Positions 1 through 8,700 of a stretch of DNA of 47,720 nucleotides are shown in pieces. Every line of letters starts with the position of its first letter. The first letter of the stretch is position 1. The notes beneath the pieces were generated by a model. It did not search any database and was not told the DNA's origin. It saw only the letters and a list, made by a program, of their open reading frames with translations. Both the position numbers and the translations under genes were made by a program. The stretch comes from Peribacillus tepidiphilus (lineage in GTDB: Bacteria > Bacillota > Bacilli > Bacillales > DSM-1321), in contig NZ_WIAQ01000019.1 in NCBI RefSeq assembly GCF_009466385.1, forward strand, positions 1-47,720. The letters are read 5' to 3'.

Positions 1-140
1 TGTTCCTCAGACCGGAAGTTTGCCGCTCGCTTCCTTCAGATTCCGCGTCACCGCGGACACCCTTGCGTTAAGCTAACTGCTACTTCTGCCTTCGCAGTTC
101 GGGACTCTCACCCTATAGATTACACCCATGCCGGGCGCAC
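1..140 (-). mobile_element. Group II intron, 5' end (domain I), cut by the window edge
   Basis: Read on the minus strand from 140 downward, the sequence begins GTGCGCCCGGCATGGGTG and continues with GGGTGAGAGTCCCGAACTG and GTTAGCTTAACGCAAGGGTG. These match the 5' part of bacterial group II introns of the Geobacillus GsI-IIC type, as I remember it. The intron begins only a few bases after the T-run of the pycA terminator (147-177) and lies in the same orientation as pycA. Group IIC introns are known to insert directly behind terminator hairpins, so the position supports the subtype. The rest of the ribozyme and any reverse transcriptase lie outside the window. The intron identity is fairly sure; the IIC assignment is inference from position and similarity. 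Confidence 0.82.
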
Positions 141-146
141 CCAAAA

Positions 147-177
147 AAAGGAAGCTGTTTAAAGAACAGCTTCCTTT
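147..177 (-). terminator. pycA rho-independent terminator
   Basis: A 13-bp perfect stem (147-159 with 165-177) with a 5-nt loop is followed on the minus strand by a run of seven T. It lies just behind the pycA stop codon and is the insertion target of the group II intron at 1-140. Confidence 0.92.
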
Positions 178-183
178 CTCTTT

Positions 184-3100
184 TTAACCCTTCACTATTT
201 CAATCAGTAAGTCACCCGTTTGGATTCCTTCACCGTTTACGACATGAATATCTTTAATGACTCCGGTAAACGGTGCTTGGACTGTCGTTTCCATCTTCAT
301 AGCTTCCGTAATGAGGAGATGGTCTCCTTTTTTCACCTTTTCCCCTTTTTCTACGAGTACTTTTATGACAGTACCAGGCATCGTAGCACCGATATGTGAC
401 TCATTCTTCAAATCTGCCTTCACCTTAGAGACTACAGATGATTTAATGCTTTCATCCTTAATTACGACTTCACGCTGCTGACCGTTCAATTCAAAATACA
501 ATACTCTTGTACCATCGGGGTTAGGTTGCCCGATTGAGACTAGCTTCACAATAAGTGTTTTTCCTGTCTCAATTTCCACTTCAATTTCTTCACCTAATCT
601 CATTCCGTATATGAAGGTTGGAGTATCTAAGGTTGACATATCTCCATATAGTTCAATCGTTTTAATATACTCCAAGAAAACCTTAGGATAAAGTGCATAG
701 GCGATCGCATCAAAATCCGTTACTTCTCTGCCAATTTCTTTGTGCAACTCTTCTTTAATTTTTTCAAAATCCACATCCTCTAAGAGTTCACCAGGTCGAA
801 CAGTTAATGGCTGTTTCCCTTTTAGGATCACCCTTTGAAGATCTTTCGGAAATCCTCCCTCAGGCTGTCCCAAATAGCCTTCAAAAAATTCAACAACCGA
901 ATCAGGAAAATCAATCGTTTCTCCTTTTTCAAGAACATCTTGCTCTGATAGATTATTTTGAACCATAAAGAGCGCCATATCACCGACTACTTTTGAAGAA
1001 GGAGTGACCTTGACAATATCTCCAAACAGATGGTTCACCCGACGATACATATCCTTTACTTCTTCCCATCTGTCTCCTAAACCGACTCCCTTAGCCTGCT
1101 GTTGAAGATTACTGTATTGACCACCAGGCATCTCATGCTGGTAAACTTCTGTATGCGGAGAAAACATACCACTCTCAAAATCACGATAATATTTACGGAC
1201 GTCTTCCCAGTAATAAGAGAGCTTTTCAAGTGATTGTATGTCTATATTTGGCTTCCGCTCTGAGTTCTCCAAGGCATAATATAGTGTATTGGCACTTGGT
1301 TGGGAAGTTAAGCCAGCCATCGAACTTAAAGCAGTGTCTACAATATCAACACCGGCTTCAACAGCTTTGGCATAGGTTAAAATTCCGTTTCCAGATGTAT
1401 CATGTGTGTGAAGATGGATCGGAATTGATACGGTATCTTTTAATTCGGAAATGAGTCTGTAGGCGGCCGCAGGTTTAAGTAATCCCGCCATATCTTTTAT
1501 GGCCAAAATATGGGCTCCTTGATTTTCTAATTCTTTTGCCAATTTTTTATAGTATTCGAGATTGTATTTAATTCTCGTCGGGTCATTTATGTCACCCGTA
1601 TAGCAAATGGCAGCCTCAGCTATTTTTCCAGTTTTCCTAACTGCGTCGATCGCTACTTCCATTCCTTTTATCCAATTCAAACTATCAAAAATTCGGAATA
1701 CATCGATTCCTGCCTCAGCAGAAAGCTTTACAAATTCACGGATTACATTGTCTGGATAATTTTTATAGCCTACTGCGTTTGATCCTCTAAACAGCATTTG
1801 AAATAAAATATTTGGCATCTTTTCTCTTAAAGAAAGGAGTCTTTCCCATGGATCTTCCTTTAAAAAGCGATATGCCACATCAAAAGTTGCTCCTCCCCAC
1901 ATCTCCATAGAGAATAGGTTTGGCAGCATTTTCGAAGTCGGTTCTGCAATATGGAGCAAATCTGTTGTTCTTACACGTGTAGCAAGTAGAGATTGGTGCG
2001 CATCTCTAAAAGTAGTGTCCGTTATTAATACTTCTTTCTGTTCTTTGATCCATTGAACCAAGCCGTCTGCTCCACGATCGTCTAATATTTGCTTCGTACC
2101 TGCAGTATACTCCATATCATGAGGAAGATGAGGAATTCTAGGTTTATCGAAAACCGGTTTTTTCTTCTTTTCCACTCCAGGGAAGCCATTAATCGTTACA
2201 TTCCCGATGTAAGACAACATCTTTGTTCCTCTGTCCTTACGTTTAGGAAAAATAAACAGTTCCGGAGTATTATCAATAAACGAAGTATCGTATTGACCTG
2301 TTCTGAACTTATCATGCAAAACGACATTTTCTAAGAATGGTATATTTGTTTTAATACCTCGAATTCGGAATTCCCTTAAGTTTCTGACCATTTTCCTTAC
2401 AGCTTGATCAAATGTTAATGCCCATGTAGACAATTTCACTAGCAGAGAATCATAATAAGGAGTAATGACCGCACCTTGGTATGCGTTTCCTGCATCAAGT
2501 CGGACTCCGAATCCACCTCCAGAACGATAGGCCATAATTTTTCCGGTATCAGGCATAAAGTTGTTTAATGGGTCTTCTGTCGTAACACGGGACTGAATAG
2601 CGAATCCATGCGTCTTTATATCTTCCTGCTTCGGAATCCCAATTTCATTACTATGAAGTTCGTGCCCTTCTGCAATCAAAATTTGAGATTGAACGATATC
2701 AATACCTGTCACCATTTCCGTGATCGTATGCTCTACTTGAACACGCGGGTTTACCTCAATAAAATAAAAGTCATCACCTGATACCAAAAACTCTACTGTA
2801 CCGGCGTTCACATAATCAACATTCTTCATTAGCTTTACAGCAGCCTCACATATACGAGTCCTCAGCTCATCAGACAATGAAACGGAAGGTGCTACCTCGA
2901 CTACCTTTTGATGTCTTCTCTGAACAGAACAGTCTCTTTCATACAAATGCACGATGTTTCCTGCGTAATCACCTAAGATTTGGACTTCTATATGCTTAGG
3001 GTTTTGAATAAGTTTTTCTACATAAACCTCATCATTTCCAAAAGCTGCCTTCGCTTCTGACTTGGCACGTTCGAACGCTTCTTTCACTTCTTCAATGCTG

Positions 3101-3627
3101 TTAACGATACGCATACCTCTACCGCCGCCGCCAAGAGCTGCCTTAATGATGATTGGAAATCCATGCTCCTTCCCGAATCTTACAACATCCTCTAAGCCGT
3201 TTACTGGACCGTCGCTTCCAGGGATAACAGGTATTTCAGCAAGCTCAGCTTGAGTGCGCGCCTTTACTTTATCACCGAACATATTTAAATGCTTTGTTTC
3301 CGGTCCAATAAAAATAATGCCTTCTTCTTCACATCTTCTGGCAAAATGAATGTTTTCTGACAGAAATCCATATCCAGGATGAATAGCATCTACACCACTG
3401 TTTTTAGCAATCTCAATGATCCCTTCTATGTCCAAATAGGCATCAATCGGTTTTTTTCCTTCTCCCACTAGGTATGCTTCATCTGCTTTAAAGCGATGAT
3501 AAGCACCAGAATCTTCTTTCGAATAAATCGCAACAGTGCGAATATTCAGCTCAGTACACGCTCGAAATACGCGGATGGCGATTTCTCCGCGGTTTGCTGC
3601 CAATACCTTCTTAATTTTCCTCTGCAA
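184..3627 (-). CDS. pycA: Pyruvate carboxylase
   Basis: This is the biotin enzyme that carboxylates pyruvate to oxaloacetate with ATP and bicarbonate, the main anaplerotic step of Bacillus. The protein has about 1147 residues, the usual full length. An N-terminal biotin carboxylase/ATP-grasp domain covers about residues 1-450 (LAANRGEIAIR near the start, GGGGRGMR in the ATP-binding loop). The carboxyltransferase domain starts with DTTFRDAHQSLLATR near 540. The C-terminal biotinyl domain carries EAMKMET, whose second Lys is biotinylated. I chose the TTG at 3627 because AAAGAGGG lies 8 nt upstream; a GTG nine bases earlier overlaps that Shine-Dalgarno. It lies downstream of ftsW on the same strand and has its own terminator. 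Identity is certain. Confidence 0.97.
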   Translation of the reverse strand: MQRKIKKVLAANRGEIAIRVFRACTELNIRTVAIYSKEDSGAYHRFKADEAYLVGEGKKPIDAYLDIEGIIEIAKNSGVDAIHPGYGFLSENIHFARRCEEEGIIFIGPETKHLNMFGDKVKARTQAELAEIPVIPGSDGPVNGLEDVVRFGKEHGFPIIIKAALGGGGRGMRIVNSIEEVKEAFERAKSEAKAAFGNDEVYVEKLIQNPKHIEVQILGDYAGNIVHLYERDCSVQRRHQKVVEVAPSVSLSDELRTRICEAAVKLMKNVDYVNAGTVEFLVSGDDFYFIEVNPRVQVEHTITEMVTGIDIVQSQILIAEGHELHSNEIGIPKQEDIKTHGFAIQSRVTTEDPLNNFMPDTGKIMAYRSGGGFGVRLDAGNAYQGAVITPYYDSLLVKLSTWALTFDQAVRKMVRNLREFRIRGIKTNIPFLENVVLHDKFRTGQYDTSFIDNTPELFIFPKRKDRGTKMLSYIGNVTINGFPGVEKKKKPVFDKPRIPHLPHDMEYTAGTKQILDDRGADGLVQWIKEQKEVLITDTTFRDAHQSLLATRVRTTDLLHIAEPTSKMLPNLFSMEMWGGATFDVAYRFLKEDPWERLLSLREKMPNILFQMLFRGSNAVGYKNYPDNVIREFVKLSAEAGIDVFRIFDSLNWIKGMEVAIDAVRKTGKIAEAAICYTGDINDPTRIKYNLEYYKKLAKELENQGAHILAIKDMAGLLKPAAAYRLISELKDTVSIPIHLHTHDTSGNGILTYAKAVEAGVDIVDTALSSMAGLTSQPSANTLYYALENSERKPNIDIQSLEKLSYYWEDVRKYYRDFESGMFSPHTEVYQHEMPGGQYSNLQQQAKGVGLGDRWEEVKDMYRRVNHLFGDIVKVTPSSKVVGDMALFMVQNNLSEQDVLEKGETIDFPDSVVEFFEGYLGQPEGGFPKDLQRVILKGKQPLTVRPGELLEDVDFEKIKEELHKEIGREVTDFDAIAYALYPKVFLEYIKTIELYGDMSTLDTPTFIYGMRLGEEIEVEIETGKTLIVKLVSIGQPNPDGTRVLYFELNGQQREVVIKDESIKSSVVSKVKADLKNESHIGATMPGTVIKVLVEKGEKVKKGDHLLITEAMKMETTVQAPFTGVIKDIHVVNGEGIQTGDLLIEIVKG

Positions 3628-3707
3628 TAATAACACCCTCTTTGTCTATATCAAAATATATTAGTTAAAAGGAGCAAGTTTGTCTTACTCCTTCCACAAC
3701 CAGTTTT

Positions 3708-4904
3708 TCATCTGAATCCTTTTACATTTGAATCTTGTTGAATTGGTTTGATTTGAGACCGGTAATTCTTATCATAATTTGTAAACATAGATACGTTGAC
3801 TAGCATACCTGCTGCTAATCCTAAAAGCAGCAGCGATGAGCCTCCGTAGCTGACAAAAGGCAACGTTACACCTGTTAGGGGAATAATGCCAGTCATCCCT
3901 CCTAAGTTAATAAATGATTGGATCCCAATCATACTTGAGATCCCAATTGCTAACAAGCTGCCGAAAGGATCTTTACATATTGCTGCCACTCTAAGCCCTT
4001 TAAGTACAATGAAGCTCAAGCAAAAAAGGACAAACAGCACTCCAGCTGCACCAAGCTCTTCAGAAATAATTGCCATAATAAAATCCGTATGAGGCTCTGG
4101 TAAATAGCCATACTTTTGTACACTTTCACCCAGTCCTACGCCTTTCAATCCTCCGGACCCAATTGCCAAATAGGAGTTGACGAGCTGATATCCTTCTTTT
4201 TCTTCATAAGCAAAAGGATCAAGAAAACTGTATATTCTCCCCATTCGTTCTTCAGTAAAAATAGAGTCCTTTTTTAACAAAAAAAACGGACTTACTAAAA
4301 GCAATATGATAAACATCACTCCAAAAAGTTTTGCAATGGTCTTACCATTCATTCCCGAACTTAAAATGATGGTTAATGCAATCAAAAAAATGATTGCAGC
4401 TGACCCAATGTCCGGCTGCAAAACAATCAAGCCGCAAACGACAACCAAATAGAGAAGAGGCGGAATAACTCCCACGTTAAAGTTGTTTATGTAATGCTGC
4501 TTCTTCGCATAAACGGCTGATAAGTAAATGATGACACCTAGCTTGATAAATTCTGCAGGCTGAAGACTTCTACTTCCGAGTTTATACCAGCTTTGCGCAT
4601 TCCCTGCTACATGGCCAAAAACAAAAAGCGCACCTAACACAGCAATGGAACCGAAAAAAATGAAAACAAGAACTTGTTTGAATTGATACACTTTATATGG
4701 AATGAGTGCAGTAACAAGAAAAGCAATGAGAGCTAGTATCATATGTACTTTTTGTTTTTGATAAAAATAATCACTGGGCAGTTCAAATCTTGCAGGAGCC
4801 ATAATCATACTTGCACTATAGATCATGACGAGTCCAAAAAGGCTAAGTACAAAAATGACTGCAATCAACGAATAATCATAGGATTTAATTATTTTTTTCA
4901 CCAT
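3708..4904 (-). CDS. ftsW: Cell-division lipid II polymerase/flippase-family protein FtsW
   Basis: This is a SEDS-family integral membrane protein (RodA/FtsW/SpoVE) of 398 residues with about ten membrane segments. FtsW polymerises peptidoglycan glycan strands at the septum with a partner class b PBP. The N-terminus (DYSLIAVIFVLSLFGLVMIYS) is the first transmembrane helix of the family. The C-terminal part holds GGMTGIIPLTGVTLPFVSYGG, a conserved SEDS signature. Its place next to pycA and ylaN matches the B. subtilis order and separates it from the paralogues rodA and spoVE. About 80 bp without a clear terminator separate it from pycA, so partial read-through is possible. Confidence 0.95.
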   Translation of the reverse strand: MVKKIIKSYDYSLIAVIFVLSLFGLVMIYSASMIMAPARFELPSDYFYQKQKVHMILALIAFLVTALIPYKVYQFKQVLVFIFFGSIAVLGALFVFGHVAGNAQSWYKLGSRSLQPAEFIKLGVIIYLSAVYAKKQHYINNFNVGVIPPLLYLVVVCGLIVLQPDIGSAAIIFLIALTIILSSGMNGKTIAKLFGVMFIILLLVSPFFLLKKDSIFTEERMGRIYSFLDPFAYEEKEGYQLVNSYLAIGSGGLKGVGLGESVQKYGYLPEPHTDFIMAIISEELGAAGVLFVLFCLSFIVLKGLRVAAICKDPFGSLLAIGISSMIGIQSFINLGGMTGIIPLTGVTLPFVSYGGSSLLLLGLAAGMLVNVSMFTNYDKNYRSQIKPIQQDSNVKGFR

Positions 4905-5073
4905 AATAAAACTTCCTAACCAAATAGTATTATACTAATTTACGTTTATACCATAATATTAATTTTATTAGTATAACCTATTCGTAAAAATAGTATATCA
5001 CAATAAAACTATTTTGAAAATATATTTAAAAAAACTCAAACAATTAAAGTAATCGTTTGAGTTCATGTACCTA

Positions 5074-5355
5074 TTATTTTTTCAGAGAAGCTTCATGAAG
5101 AGCAGACAATTCTCTTTCCAGCTTATCAAGAAGGACTTTCCCTTCATCTTCATACACTAAGCCTAAACGGACGGCAAAGTCTATTTCACGGGAAAGGCCG
5201 AACATTTGTGTATCTAACACCTCTTCGTAAAGAGGACATTGCGGCATGGTCAAATTATCCATTTGAACTTTAATCAACTTAAGTATTTTTTCTGCATCCG
5301 CTTTTAATAGCGTCAATGCACGCTCACGATGATTCACTAGCATTTCTGAAGTCAT
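5074..5355 (-). CDS. ylaN: YlaN (UPF0358), Fur-interacting protein
   Basis: The product is a small soluble helical protein of 93 residues, exactly the size of B. subtilis YlaN. Family knowledge: YlaN is essential in B. subtilis and S. aureus unless iron is added, and it binds the iron repressor Fur to relieve repression when iron is scarce. The sequence is mostly charged helices ([19 protein letters not shown]) and has no Cys cluster. The ATG is preceded by GGGGGATTTTAGATATGAC-type spacing with a good Shine-Dalgarno. It is separated from ftsW by about 170 AT-rich bases and is divergent from the gene at 5556. Confidence 0.93.
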   Translation of the reverse strand: MTSEMLVNHRERALTLLKADAEKILKLIKVQMDNLTMPQCPLYEEVLDTQMFGLSREIDFAVRLGLVYEDEGKVLLDKLERELSALHEASLKK

Positions 5356-5474
5356 ATCTAAAATCCCCCATTTCAGAGCGATTAACCAATCTATCTTTAA
5401 ATTTTAACCTTAATAATTTAAAAATGCAAGAAATTATGGGACAATATATTCGGGAATACATATTTTTAAATTAT

Positions 5475-5504
5475 TTGCTACCCCATTACAAAAACCGCTA
5501 TACT
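5475..5504 (+). promoter_or_regulatory. Predicted sigma-A promoter for the 5556 gene
   Basis: TTGCTA (5475-5480), an 18-bp spacer and TATACT (5499-5504) lie about 50 bp upstream of the start codon at 5556. Confidence 0.5.
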
Positions 5505-5555
5505 TTTACTATGCAAAACTTAAGCCAATTGCTATGAATACGGGGGAAATTCAGA

Positions 5556-6053
5556 ATGGAAAACATCATTTTACTAAAAGGAAAGGTAAAATTTCCAATC
5601 ACACTAGATCCGGGAGTCTGGATTTTTGACGACAGAAAAAAAGAGCTTCATGAATTCTTCTCAAATGAGAAAATAGTAACAGATGATTTAGAATCATACA
5701 CTAAAGCGGTTTCAGAGCATTGGGACAGAGAAATCAGGGAGGGTGCTATTGTTCCTCCTACATTAAAAACGGAAAAGGTTTTTAAAAAACAACAAGTATT
5801 GAATGGTACTTTTGGGATCTCTTTTCACCATTTTTTAAAGAATGCTTCCCCAGCAGAAGAGGCTACTATCATAAAAGTAATCACAACCGAAGGGGCACAT
5901 ACCTTCCAACTTAAAGAAGCTGAAAATTTCATCCTATGTTTTTCTAGAGATGGTAAGCCTCTAAAGGAAGATGGACCTGTCCATTTATATTTGAAGGATG
6001 GAAGCAACCGAAAGCACCCTATAAAAAATGTAAAAGCGTTTGAAATCGAGTAG
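5556..6053 (+). CDS. Conserved protein of unknown function at the ylaL position
   Basis: This 165-residue soluble protein has no signal peptide or membrane segment. It lies between ylaN and the PhoH2 gene, where B. subtilis has ylaL, but I cannot confirm orthology by sequence. The last 40 residues (DGKPLKEDGPVHLYL, then KHPIKNVKAFEIE) resemble the end of the oxidoreductase molybdopterin-binding (SUOX) fold, where a DGxPL...GP(V)xL motif precedes a K-x-V-K-x-hydrophobic strand. The Cys that would bind molybdenum is not seen in its usual context, so catalysis by that route is unlikely. The ATG has GGGGGAAA about 7 nt upstream. The gene is convergent with phoH2, and a repeat element sits between them. 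Confidence 0.8.
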   Translation: MENIILLKGKVKFPITLDPGVWIFDDRKKELHEFFSNEKIVTDDLESYTKAVSEHWDREIREGAIVPPTLKTEKVFKKQQVLNGTFGISFHHFLKNASPAEEATIIKVITTEGAHTFQLKEAENFILCFSRDGKPLKEDGPVHLYLKDGSNRKHPIKNVKAFEIE

Positions 6054-6141
6054 GATAGGGTCTGCCTAGAACTGAATGGTCTTTAAAGTAGAAGTCCAAA
6101 AGACTTCACAGAGGAAAAAATGTATTACCTCTCACTATATA

Positions 6142-6166
6142 GGGGCAGATTACTTAAAACTGCCCC
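6142..6166 (+). terminator. Terminator hairpin, gene-proximal copy beside repeat copy 1
   Basis: GGGGCAG pairs with CTGCCCC around an 11-nt loop containing TTACTTAAAA. It differs at one position from the hairpin at 6328-6352, on the far side of the repeat element. The T-run here is weak (TTATATTT). Confidence 0.7.
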
Positions 6167-6167
6167 T

Positions 6168-6327
6168 TATATTTGTAGACAAAGTATACATTAAGCGCAT
6201 TCAGACTGATTGAAAACGCTTGTCAGTCGAGGAACGAACCCGTGCGAGGAGCGGAGTTACCCTAGATGGTAATGAGCACCGGAGGAGGGTTCGTGACGAT
6301 GAATGCGAGCGTTTGTCAACAGTCTGA
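6168..6327 (+). repeat. Dispersed structured repeat, copy 1
   Basis: This element of about 160 bp lies between two near-identical terminator hairpins. Its core, 6201-6327, is an imperfect palindrome of 127 nt with ends TCAGACTG and CAGTCTGA. The next paired blocks are TTGA/TCAA and AACGCT/AGCGTT, and an inner CGAACCC/GGGTTCG pair follows. Copy 2 is at 31856-32015 in the opposite genomic orientation and its core has the same length, with most positions identical. No reading frame of note is present. It resembles the size class of non-coding Bacillus repeats such as bcr1, but I cannot assign it to a named family. Confidence 0.85.
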
Positions 6328-6352
6328 GGGGCAGATTGCTTAAAACTGCCCC
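6328..6352. terminator. Terminator hairpin, distal copy beside repeat copy 1
   Basis: This is a GGGGCAG/CTGCCCC hairpin identical to 6142-6166 except for G in place of A in the loop. It is followed on the plus strand by TTTTCCTTTT, a better T-run than the proximal copy. It serves the convergent genes at 5556 and 6399. Confidence 0.75.
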
Positions 6353-6398
6353 TTTTCCTTTTGTATTTATAGGATATACCTAAGGGAGAGGTTTTTCG

Positions 6399-7727
6399 TT
6401 AAAGAATATTAGCCGCCAGCTGCGCTAGCCCCGATCTTTCTCCTTTAATTAATTTTATATGCCCTGCAATTGCTTGATCCTTGAATTTTTCTACGACATA
6501 TGTCAACCCGTTGTTATATTCATCCAGATAGGGGTGATCAATTTGTTCTGGGTCCCCCATTAACACAATTTTGCTTCGCTCCCCAACCCTAGTCAATATC
6601 GTCTTTACTTCATGCTTCGTCAAATTTTGTGCCTCATCAATAATGATGAATTGTTCAGGAATGCTACGTCCACGAATATACGTTAGTGCTTCGACTTCGA
6701 TTGACCCCATTCCAGCTAAAATTGCATCGAGCTCTCCAGGTTTTTTTGTATTAAATAAATACTCAAGATTATCATAAATTGGTTTCATCCACGGTTTTAA
6801 TTTCTCTTCCTTTTCACCTGGCAAAAATCCGATGTCTTTTCCAACTGGAACGATCGGACGTGCTACAAGAAGCTTTTTAAAGCGTCTTAAATCTTCTGTC
6901 TGCATAAGTCCCGCTGCTAATGCGAGTAGAGTTTTGCCTGTCCCGGCTTTGCCAATTAATGTAACTAAGGGCAAATCCTGTCTTAATAACAGCTCCATTG
7001 CCATCATTTGTTGAACATTTCGCGCTTTAATGCCCCAAATATGTTCGTTGTCAAACACTAGCTTTTTTGCTTTTTTCCCAGCAGAATCTACCATACCTAC
7101 CGCTGAAGAAGAGCCTCCAAGAACATCACGCATAATTAAAAATTGATTCGGATAAAATGAATGGTTGGAAATATCAGCAAGTTGAAGTTCATTTTTTTCG
7201 TAAAAAGTATCTAACCTCTCCTTCTGTAAATATATTTCCAAAAAACCAGCATATATATCATCAATTACAACGACACGATCGTTCAGAAAATCTTCTGCAA
7301 TGAGTCCTATTGCATCTGCTTTTACCCGTACTAATGTATCCTTACTGACTAGAATGACTTGCCTGCCATTTTCCTTTGTTTCTTCTTCTAAGGACAAATT
7401 TTTTGCTACTGCAAGTATTCGATTATCATTTGTCTTTTCTACAAATATTTCTTGAAGCTGATGAAAAGAACGATGATTTAATTCTATTCTTAGAAAGCCT
7501 CCATTATGGAGAGGGATTTTTTCATGCAATTTACCTATTTCTCGAAGACTGTCAATAAGCTTTGATACCTGCCTCGCATTTCGCCCCACTTCATCCATGT
7601 ACCTTTTTTTTGAATCGACTTCCTCTAACACGACCGCTGGAATTACCACTTCATGATCTTCAAAAGAAAAAATTGAATATGGATCTTGTAACAAGACATT
7701 GGTATCTAAAACATATATTTTCCCCAA
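6399..7727 (-). CDS. ylaK: PhoH2-type PIN-PhoH ATPase (YlaK)
   Basis: This 442-residue protein fuses an N-terminal PIN RNase domain (residues 1-140, YVLDTNVLLQDP with the first acidic residue Asp8) to a PhoH ATPase domain (Walker A GKAGTGKT, 259-266; Walker B region IIDEAQNLT). Mycobacterial PhoH2 proteins with this layout unwind and cleave RNA, so an RNA helicase/ribonuclease role is likely. The length equals B. subtilis YlaK. The start is a TTG at 7727 behind AGGGGGC. The gene is divergent from ylaJ and convergent with the gene at 5556. Confidence 0.93.
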   Translation of the reverse strand: MGKIYVLDTNVLLQDPYSIFSFEDHEVVIPAVVLEEVDSKKRYMDEVGRNARQVSKLIDSLREIGKLHEKIPLHNGGFLRIELNHRSFHQLQEIFVEKTNDNRILAVAKNLSLEEETKENGRQVILVSKDTLVRVKADAIGLIAEDFLNDRVVVIDDIYAGFLEIYLQKERLDTFYEKNELQLADISNHSFYPNQFLIMRDVLGGSSSAVGMVDSAGKKAKKLVFDNEHIWGIKARNVQQMMAMELLLRQDLPLVTLIGKAGTGKTLLALAAGLMQTEDLRRFKKLLVARPIVPVGKDIGFLPGEKEEKLKPWMKPIYDNLEYLFNTKKPGELDAILAGMGSIEVEALTYIRGRSIPEQFIIIDEAQNLTKHEVKTILTRVGERSKIVLMGDPEQIDHPYLDEYNNGLTYVVEKFKDQAIAGHIKLIKGERSGLAQLAANIL

Positions 7728-7920
7728 TGTGACGCCCCCTGCCGAAAAGTCTGAATGTTGGAATCCACGCTCATTAAAGCATTTGATTCTTTATTTAGCT
7801 TATGTAATGGACGGGACTGTTGCTAAAATATATGTGCATATGAATAAAGATAGAAGAACATTTGCAGACTAGAAAAGAAAAACACCATGTAGCCAGCTAA
7901 GTTACAGCAAGGAGGACATG

Positions 7921-8520
7921 ATGAAGCACAGATTAGTCATTTTCATTACATTCATGATTCTTGGTGGATGTCAAATGCATAAAGATCAGGTAGCAGAACA
8001 AAAAAATCAAGCAGAACAGAAAATTATGAACGTAAAAAACTCAGTCATTGAGGACGTGGATCGAAAAACTGGAGAAAAAGTAGCAAAACGATTGGTTCAA
8101 TTGGCAGTTAGACTTCCACATGTACATGATGCGACTGCGATTGTTTTAGGACCATATGCCCTTGTCGGTATCGATATTGATGGAGATGTGGAGAGATCAC
8201 AAGTCGGCTCAATCAAATATTCAGTCGCAGAAAGCTTAAAGCACGATCCATATGGAGCAAGATCGATCATTGTTGCAGATCCTGATATAAAAGCTCGTAT
8301 TGATGAAATCTCAGAAGACATTCAAGCAGGAAAACCAATAGAAGGAATTATGAATGAGTTGGCTGATATTGCTGGAAGACTAATGCCGGAAATCCCAGGA
8401 GAAATTTTGCAGCCGATCCCATCAAAAGCAACAGAACAACCGAAGGAAGAATTAAATCCAAAAGAAAGCAGAGAGCTAAATAAAGAACAACAGGAGCAAT
8501 CTAATCATCATAAGAAATAA
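7921..8520 (+). CDS. ylaJ: YhcN/YlaJ-family sporulation lipoprotein
   Basis: The 199-residue lipoprotein has a short signal peptide ending in the lipobox ILGGC at about residues 13-17, so it should be lipid-anchored at Cys. The middle region (RLVQLAVRLPHVHDATAIVLG, then GIDIDG and YSVAESLKHDPYGA) is the YhcN/YlaJ domain found in forespore and spore-membrane lipoproteins. The C-terminal tail is rich in E, K, Q and N and is probably unstructured. Two ATG codons are adjacent; I chose 7921 because AAGGAGG ends 5 nt before it. The gene is monocistronic, with a strong terminator directly after it. Confidence 0.92.
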   Translation: MKHRLVIFITFMILGGCQMHKDQVAEQKNQAEQKIMNVKNSVIEDVDRKTGEKVAKRLVQLAVRLPHVHDATAIVLGPYALVGIDIDGDVERSQVGSIKYSVAESLKHDPYGARSIIVADPDIKARIDEISEDIQAGKPIEGIMNELADIAGRLMPEIPGEILQPIPSKATEQPKEELNPKESRELNKEQQEQSNHHKK

Positions 8521-8525
8521 GATAT

Positions 8526-8563
8526 AAAAATGTGCACTGCAACGGTTGCAGCGCACATTTTTT
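8526..8563 (+). terminator. ylaJ terminator
   Basis: AAATGTGC pairs with GCACATTT and CTGCAA with TTGCAG around a tiny loop. It is followed by a run of nine T on the plus strand. Confidence 0.92.
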
Positions 8564-8700
8564 TTTGACTAACTAAAGCACTGTTTAAGGTTATGGTTGA
8601 TCATCAATAAATAATGAAGAGTCTGTCCGAGAAGATCAATCCCTATCTTTACAATCTGGAGTGTAAAGTTAAACCTATAAAGGATAGCCTCTTTTCAGTA

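Noticed and set aside
6205-6225. cre-like TGAAAACGCT in repeat copy 1
   Set aside because: It is part of the conserved repeat stem and recurs in copy 2, so it is explained by the repeat; there is no promoter next to it.
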